A DNA stretch of 64,000 bases from Odiellus spinosus. Taxonomy: Eukaryota; Arthropoda; Arachnida; Opiliones; Phalangiidae. The notes beneath the pieces are model-generated. The model was not told the DNA's origin, made no database searches, and was given only the letters and a program-made list of their open reading frames with translations. Positions 58,853-64,000 of the stretch are shown in pieces (the stretch's first letter is position 1; every line of letters begins with the position of its first letter). A program made the position numbers and the translations under genes. The DNA is taken from contig OY987232.1 in assembly GCA_963920705.1 (NCBI GenBank), forward strand, positions 10,319,318 through 10,383,317. Reading direction: 5' to 3'.

Positions 58853-59400
58853 CCCTAGGAATTTCATTGTGTAATGTTCTTACACATACATAATAGATTA
58901 AACTAGCCACGTTTCTAGGAAATGCGATTTAAATTCAATCGCTTGGGGTTTGCTCAAGTACTCTACCCAAAAGATTGTGAGAAAGAGGTCTATTATCACC
59001 GGAATATAGGTGACAAACGATTGCTAAAGTAATCGAAGACGACACCATTGCGGAAGCAAGAGGGTTCGCCACAATTCTAAAAGCTAACGTAAACCACCCA
59101 TTGGCGCAATGCATCTATGAGTGCCGAATCTGTAAATGTCGCTTATATAGCCGAGAAGAGATATATTATTAAAGTTAAAAAAACAAATGATAAGATAATC
59201 TTGCCTACTTTTTAATTTCGGTGAATTTGGGTGAATTTAATGGGATTCTCAAAATTTAATATAATAGTCAAAATAAAATTGTTGAAGAGGGCTAGTTTAG
59301 TAGAAGAATTCAGTGAATGCAATTTTCAGTTACAGAAAAAAAATACCATTAAATAAAGCGTATCTACTGTTTAATAAAATTATTTTTTGTTTATTCGGAG
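58853..59400 (+). repeat. segment D, copy 3 (right arm)
   Basis: Plus orientation: CATTGTGTAATGTTCTTAC, AAGAGGTCTATTATCACCGG, GTAATCGAAGACGACACCAT, CGTAAACCACCCATTG, ending GCGTATCTACTGTTTAATAA. Collinear with copy 1 and, reversed, with copy 2. Confidence 0.75.
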
Positions 59401-60299
59401 AACCCGGTAGATTCTAGGTAATGGGCTGATCATCAGCTGTAATGCAATTTTGATTTCCTTAAAAAATTGGACCTTTAGCCAATCAGAACACTCCATTTCC
59501 CCATTGAAATAACATTAAAATCGACTCTTTCGAGGACATATCCCTTGCATCGCAGAACTAAAAGAGGAATTATTTGTTACGGTTAAAATCAATTTTAAGT
59601 GGTAGAGCAAGGTTCGAATGTGTGCCTTTTCCAAGTTTCATTTAAAAATATTAAGTCTAAGTATTTTAAAATTAATTCTGAAGTTGACCCTTTTTTTGGT
59701 ACTAAGCTGGTTTCGCGCATGGCCAAATTCGTAATGTTATTCTATGGGATTTGGTTTTTTGAAAGTGGCTTACCTTTCAGGTTTATTTTCTAATACTTCC
59801 GGATATTTTTAAAACTTGGATTTTCCGTGTGGTATGAATTAAGATTCGAGCTTTATTTTAAGACTAATTTCATAATAATACACCAATTAGTTGCCCCACA
59901 ATATATTCGTGAAAACGGAGGGAAAAACAAGGCGGAGAAATAGATTCATCAAAAAACTAAGCCTAATTTGACAAATTAGGCTTATGTTTTATATGGCTTT
60001 TTAAAATCACGCGCAGGAGGAGCGCGCTTGATTTGGAGGCTATGGGTATTGAACTCTAATGACTTCATTTCTCCTTCTTCATATTTTTGCCGTTTTTATA
60101 GATATATTGTGGCCAAACTAATCGGTGTAAAATTATAAAATTAGTCTTAAAATAAAGCCCGAAAAATATCTGGAATCATTTGAAAATAAATCTGAAAGGT
60201 AAGTCTCTTACAAAAAATCTAAATCCCATAGAATAACATTAAGTTTCAATTTCTCCGCCTTAAAAGTACTCTCCTTTTTAAAAATGAGTGAAATTCCGA

Positions 60300-61500
60300 A
60301 CGACTTGCCATTCCGAACGGCAATAAGGAAGGTATTAACATCAAAAATAATGAAAAAAATAATTTAAATTTAGTTTAAAGGGTAATGGGAAAAATATGAA
60401 GATTTCGCTGCGGCTGTCGGAGGTATTAACATCAAAATTGATTAAAAAATAATTTAAATTTGGTTTAAAGGGCAATGGGGAAAATATAAAGATTTCACTG
60501 CGGCTGTCGGAGGTATTAACATCAAAATTGATGAAAAAATTTATTTAAATTTAGTTTAAAGGGTAATGGGAAAAATATGTAGATTTCGCTGCGGCTGTCG
60601 GAGGTATTAACATCAAAAATAATGAAAAAATTAATTTAAGTTTAGTTTAAAGGGTAATGGGAAAAATATGAAGATTTCACTGCGGCTGTCGGAGGTATTA
60701 ACATCAAAATTGATGAAAAAATTAATTTAAATTTGGTTTAAAGGGCAATGGGGAAAATATAAAGATTTCACTGCGGCTGTCGGAGGTATTAACATCAAAA
60801 TTGATGAAATAATTTATTTAAATTTGGTTTAAAGGGCAATGGGGAAAATATAAAGATTTCACTGCGGCTGTCGGAGGTATTAACATCAAAATTGATGAAA
60901 AAATTAATTTAAATTTGGTTTAAAGGGCAATGGGGAAAATAAAGATTTCGCTGCGGCTGTCGGAGGTATTAACATCAAATATGATGAAAAAAATTATTTT
61001 AATTGGGTTTAAAGGGCAATGGGAAAAATGTAAAGATTTCAGTGGGCAATGGTAAAAATGTAGAAATTTGACTGAAACAAGTGCGGCTGCCGCAGCTATT
61101 AACATCAAAAATGATGAAAAAATTAATTTTAATTGGGATTAAAGGGCACTGGTAAAAATGTAGAGATCTGACTGAATCAAGTGAGGCTGCCCCAGCTATT
61201 AACATCAAAAATTGTGAAAAAAAATATTTTAATTGGGTTTAAAGGGCAATGGTAAATTTGTTGAGATCTGACTGAATCAAGTGCGGCTACCCCAGCTATT
61301 AACATCAAAAATTATGAAATTTTTTATTTTAATTGGGTTTAAAGGGCAATTGTAAAAATGTAGAGATCTGACTGAATCAAGTGCGGCTGCCGCAGCTATT
61401 AACATAAAAAATTATGAAAAAATTAATTTTAATTGGGTTTAAAGGGCAATGGTAAAAATGTAGAGATTTAACTGAATCACTTTTTAAAGGGCTGGTCTTT
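60300..61500 (-). repeat. satellite, inverted array in right arm
   Basis: About eight 90-bp-type units (GTCGGAGGTATTAACATCAA, GGTTTAAAGGGCAATGGGGA) followed by about four 100-bp-type units (ATGTAGAGATCTGACTGAAT, GCGGCTGCCGCAGCTATTAA). Unit counts differ from the left arm, where the 100-bp type predominates. Confidence 0.9.
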
Positions 61501-61542
61501 TAATATAGAAGTTAACACTTTCGTGTTAGACTGAAGTGACAG

Positions 61543-62945
61543 ATATTATATCAAAAATGTCTTTGCGAACAAAGACCCAGAAGGACATGTTATGGCCTTG
61601 AATGTCTGAAGTGACAGATATTATATCAAAAATGTCTTTGGGAACATAGACCCAGAAGGACATGTTATGGCCTTGAATGTCTGAAGTGACAGATATTTAA
61701 TTTTCTTTTAAAACATTAATTTTAAATACAATTAAATTTTCTTTTAAAACATGAAGTTTAAATATAATTAGATTTTCTTTTAAAACGAAATTTAAATATA
61801 ATCACAATCTAGCACGACTTAGAGTTTCAAATTTCAAAACAACTGATTTTATTCACTCCGTAATATTTAAGAAAAAACATAACAGACGATTTTCTTCCAT
61901 TGACGCTTAACATTAAATTTCGCTTAATTATTTTTCAGGGATTACGTGTCAAACAAAACGAAACTTTTCGTTCGATAGGAAAATTTACTTAATTTAGCTT
62001 TGGCTTTAGGCATAGACTCAAAGTTCTATGATCTGATCTCATACCTTAATTGGATAATGTTTTCTATGGATAATGTTTTATTATAACTCCTCGACTTTAG
62101 TCGAGTCAATTCGTTCATGTTAGCTTATGAATGCTTATACAAGGAATTTAAAGGGAATAAAAATTCCCCATATTTTAATTTTTAATTTAGGTTGCAAACG
62201 AACAAACCTAATCCATGGATAATGTTTTATTATAGCTCCTAGTAACTAATTAGTTGTCCCTTATGGAAATCATCATTTAAATTGTACGGTTTTAATGAAA
62301 AGAAAAATGAAAGTATTACAATTTATTTAAAAACCTTATCCGCTCTAAAATTCGTCGCTTTGAAATTCTCTTCCCTTGCGCGCACAATATAGCTTTGAAA
62401 GTACAAATTGTTGTGGTTTGCGTCGTCTGCTAAGTTAGAAAAGAAGATGACTTTAAAGGGGCTTTAAAGAACACATTTCCCTTTATCATATACCCATTCC
62501 AATAAACCGGCGAGTATTTTTAACGATCCGTTCAATTGCGAGTCGTGGAAATTCGGGTTAAATTAAGAAAACATAAAGTGGACTCGCGTTATACTGAAAA
62601 ATAACAGTTCAATACACGTTTTCCCTGAAAAATAATTAAGCGAAATTTAATGTTAAGCGTCAGTGGGAGAAAATCGTCTGTTATGTTTTTTCTTAAATAT
62701 TTCCGAGTGAATAAAATCATTTGTTTTTAAATTTGAAACTCTAAATCGTGCCAGATTGTGATTATATTTAAATTTCGTTTTAAAAGAAAATCTAATTATA
62801 TTTAAATTTCATGTTTTAAAAGAAAATTTAATTGTATTTAAATTTAATGTTTTAAAAGAAAATTAAATATCTGTCACTTCAGACATTCAAGGCCATAACA
62901 TGTCCTTCTGGGTCTTTGTTCGCAAAGACATTTTTGATATAATCA
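61543..62945. mobile_element. long-TIR element inside block T, copy 2
   Basis: Same inverted ends as 47727-49342. The outer 76 bp of one end (ATATCAAAAATGTCTTTGCG to AGTGACAGATATT) is tandemly duplicated at 61543 and 61619. The centre has a single CCTCGACTTTAGTCGAG unit instead of three. Confidence 0.8.
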
Positions 62946-63328
62946 AATATATATATTAAAACAGAAAGTGAATAATACGCCGCCTTTCCTACCTTTTTCA
63001 AAGGAAAACATGAAAAGATAGGGGCAAGGGGGGGGGGATGACAGGGGCGGTTGATCCGCCTCATTTTCAACTACCAATCAAATTCGAACTAGGTTAGCTC
63101 ATTGGAAACGTCATTTACGTGATGTAACAAACCGAAAATAGTTTTGGTACGCTAGCGGCTCCTGGCGAGTCCCGGGAGTGTTAGGGAACTAGGAAGTTAG
63201 AATTCGTCTGCTCAACTAGGCTAAAGTTCGTATTTTTGTTTAACGGTTTCTTTTGCCAACTTGCCTTATCGCGCGTCTCTTTAATTAAGTTTAATTGATA
63301 CCGAGACTGTGTTGTGTTTGTTATTGAA
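62946..63328. other. unassigned stretch upstream of a small ORF
   Basis: Unique-looking sequence with a G run at 63027-63037. It could include a promoter and 5' untranslated region for the ORF at 63329, but no element is certain. Confidence 0.3.
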
Positions 63329-63616
63329 ATGCCTCGAAAAAAAACAGCAGAACAGATAGCTTTTTCAGCCCAAAAGCCGAAAAATCAGAGCACCCAATAT
63401 AATTTCTACGCAAAAGTTGGCCGGAATGTTGGTTTACAGACAATGGAAATATCAAAATATTCAAAGTCTAAAACAGATTTTCGTAATGTGGCAGTCCAGT
63501 TTGATACCCTTGTAATGAAATGTGACAAAGAAGTGGGAACTGTAAATCGAGTCTATAACGAAATTGGAATCCAAAGTGAAACACGTAATTCAGATGCAAA
63601 GACTATGACTATTTAA
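63329..63616 (+). CDS. small unrecognised ORF, 95 codons
   Basis: Starts MPRKKTAEQIAFSAQKPKNQ in context TTGAAATGC and ends NSDAKTMTI with a stop. It is rich in Lys, Asn, Gln and Thr with no hydrophobic segment, so a soluble, basic protein. I do not recognise a domain. Upstream sequence is unique in the window and less AT-rich, in contrast to the repeats before it. It may be a first coding exon of a separate plus-strand gene or an element-borne ORF. It does not belong to ABCH, which is on the other strand. An in-frame extension upstream of the ATG exists but has no better start. Confidence 0.35.
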   Translation: MPRKKTAEQIAFSAQKPKNQSTQYNFYAKVGRNVGLQTMEISKYSKSKTDFRNVAVQFDTLVMKCDKEVGTVNRVYNEIGIQSETRNSDAKTMTI

Positions 63617-64000
63617 GTTTTCCATCTTTATCAATTATAAAAAACTCATCCTTTTCGTAATTTTCTAAAATACTTGCTAAATTAATCTCTGACATTCTGA
63701 TTCTGACTAGCCACCTTAGATCACATCACATTAAGCCTTGGAACTAAATTATCACAGACCGCCCGGCAGACGACGCGAAAGTAAAAAAATAAGTGAAGTT
63801 AGGGAACTACATTTTTTGGCATATTTACGCATGTACCTTGTGTAAAACTACGCGACAGTAAATCTCCGCCGCGGCGAATGACCAACTCCTCCCGTCACTC
63901 TGTATGGGGTCGGAAATATTGAGCCGACTATTGGAAAACTATCTTTTCATGTTATGGGTTAGGCGCCGTGTTATTCACGTTCTGTTTTAATATATATTTT
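63617..64000. other. unassigned right end
   Basis: No feature recognised. Confidence 0.3.

Larger units (their letters stand above)
59403..62945 (-). mobile_element. TIR block T, copy 2 (3.5 kb; right arm)
   Basis: Reverse orientation of block T. Segment C (59403-60300, with a near-palindrome AAGCCTAATTTGACAAATTA), then the satellite, then the long-TIR element. The junction with segment D matches that of copy 1 (TTTGTTTATTC then ATGGGC and CATCAGCTGTAATG-like), so the whole composite was copied, not just its parts. Confidence 0.7.

Overview
The window is animal, almost certainly insect, nuclear DNA. It is AT-rich, has spliceosomal GT-AG exons, BEL/Pao and Ty3/gypsy retroelements, hAT transposons and many foldback/MITE repeats, and carries short TTAGG-type (insect telomere) motifs inside satellites. 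I cannot name the species. There is no bacterial-style gene organisation.

Only one host gene is convincingly present: an ABC transporter of the arthropod ABCH type on the minus strand. I assembled six coding exons by eye, at 55764-55681, 55521-55400, 27064-26911, 26838-26684, 3075-2877 and 2817-2662. All junctions are GT-AG and phase-compatible. They give 290 residues containing a complete nucleotide-binding domain (Walker A, signature LSGGQ, Walker B, H-switch). The membrane half would lie beyond position 1. Two introns are about 28.3 kb and 23.6 kb, and almost everything else in the window is repeat DNA inside them or upstream of the gene.

The 23.6-kb intron (3.1-26.7 kb) holds a nested stack. 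A broken Ty3/gypsy element (minus strand, 8.4-11.0 kb, resuming at 22.25 kb) contains two MITEs and is split by an 11.2-kb hAT (11038-22242, 8-bp target duplication). That hAT is itself split by a 6.4-kb second hAT (12617-19007, 8-bp target duplication) and carries a 5'-truncated BEL/Pao element fused in frame to its transposase remnant. The second hAT contains one copy each of two unclassified repeats, called R1 and R2 here.

The 28.3-kb intron (27.1-55.4 kb) holds foldback elements, a satellite of roughly 90 bp with TTAGG-like motifs, composite R2/R3 repeats and a structurally complete, young BEL/Pao element (36170-43008, two 733-bp LTRs, 5-bp target duplication). The BEL element carries a stop codon between gag and pol and an integrase deletion. 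It sits in an R1 copy whose uninterrupted version is also in the window. From 47.7 to 62.9 kb the sequence forms a very large imperfect inverted repeat (arms about 6.0 and 5.6 kb). Its 3.5-kb centre contains ABCH exons 1 and 2.

The right end (63-64 kb) has one small unrecognised ORF on the plus strand. R1 to R7 are names used only here. Repeat boundaries were read by eye and are approximate unless a target duplication is given.
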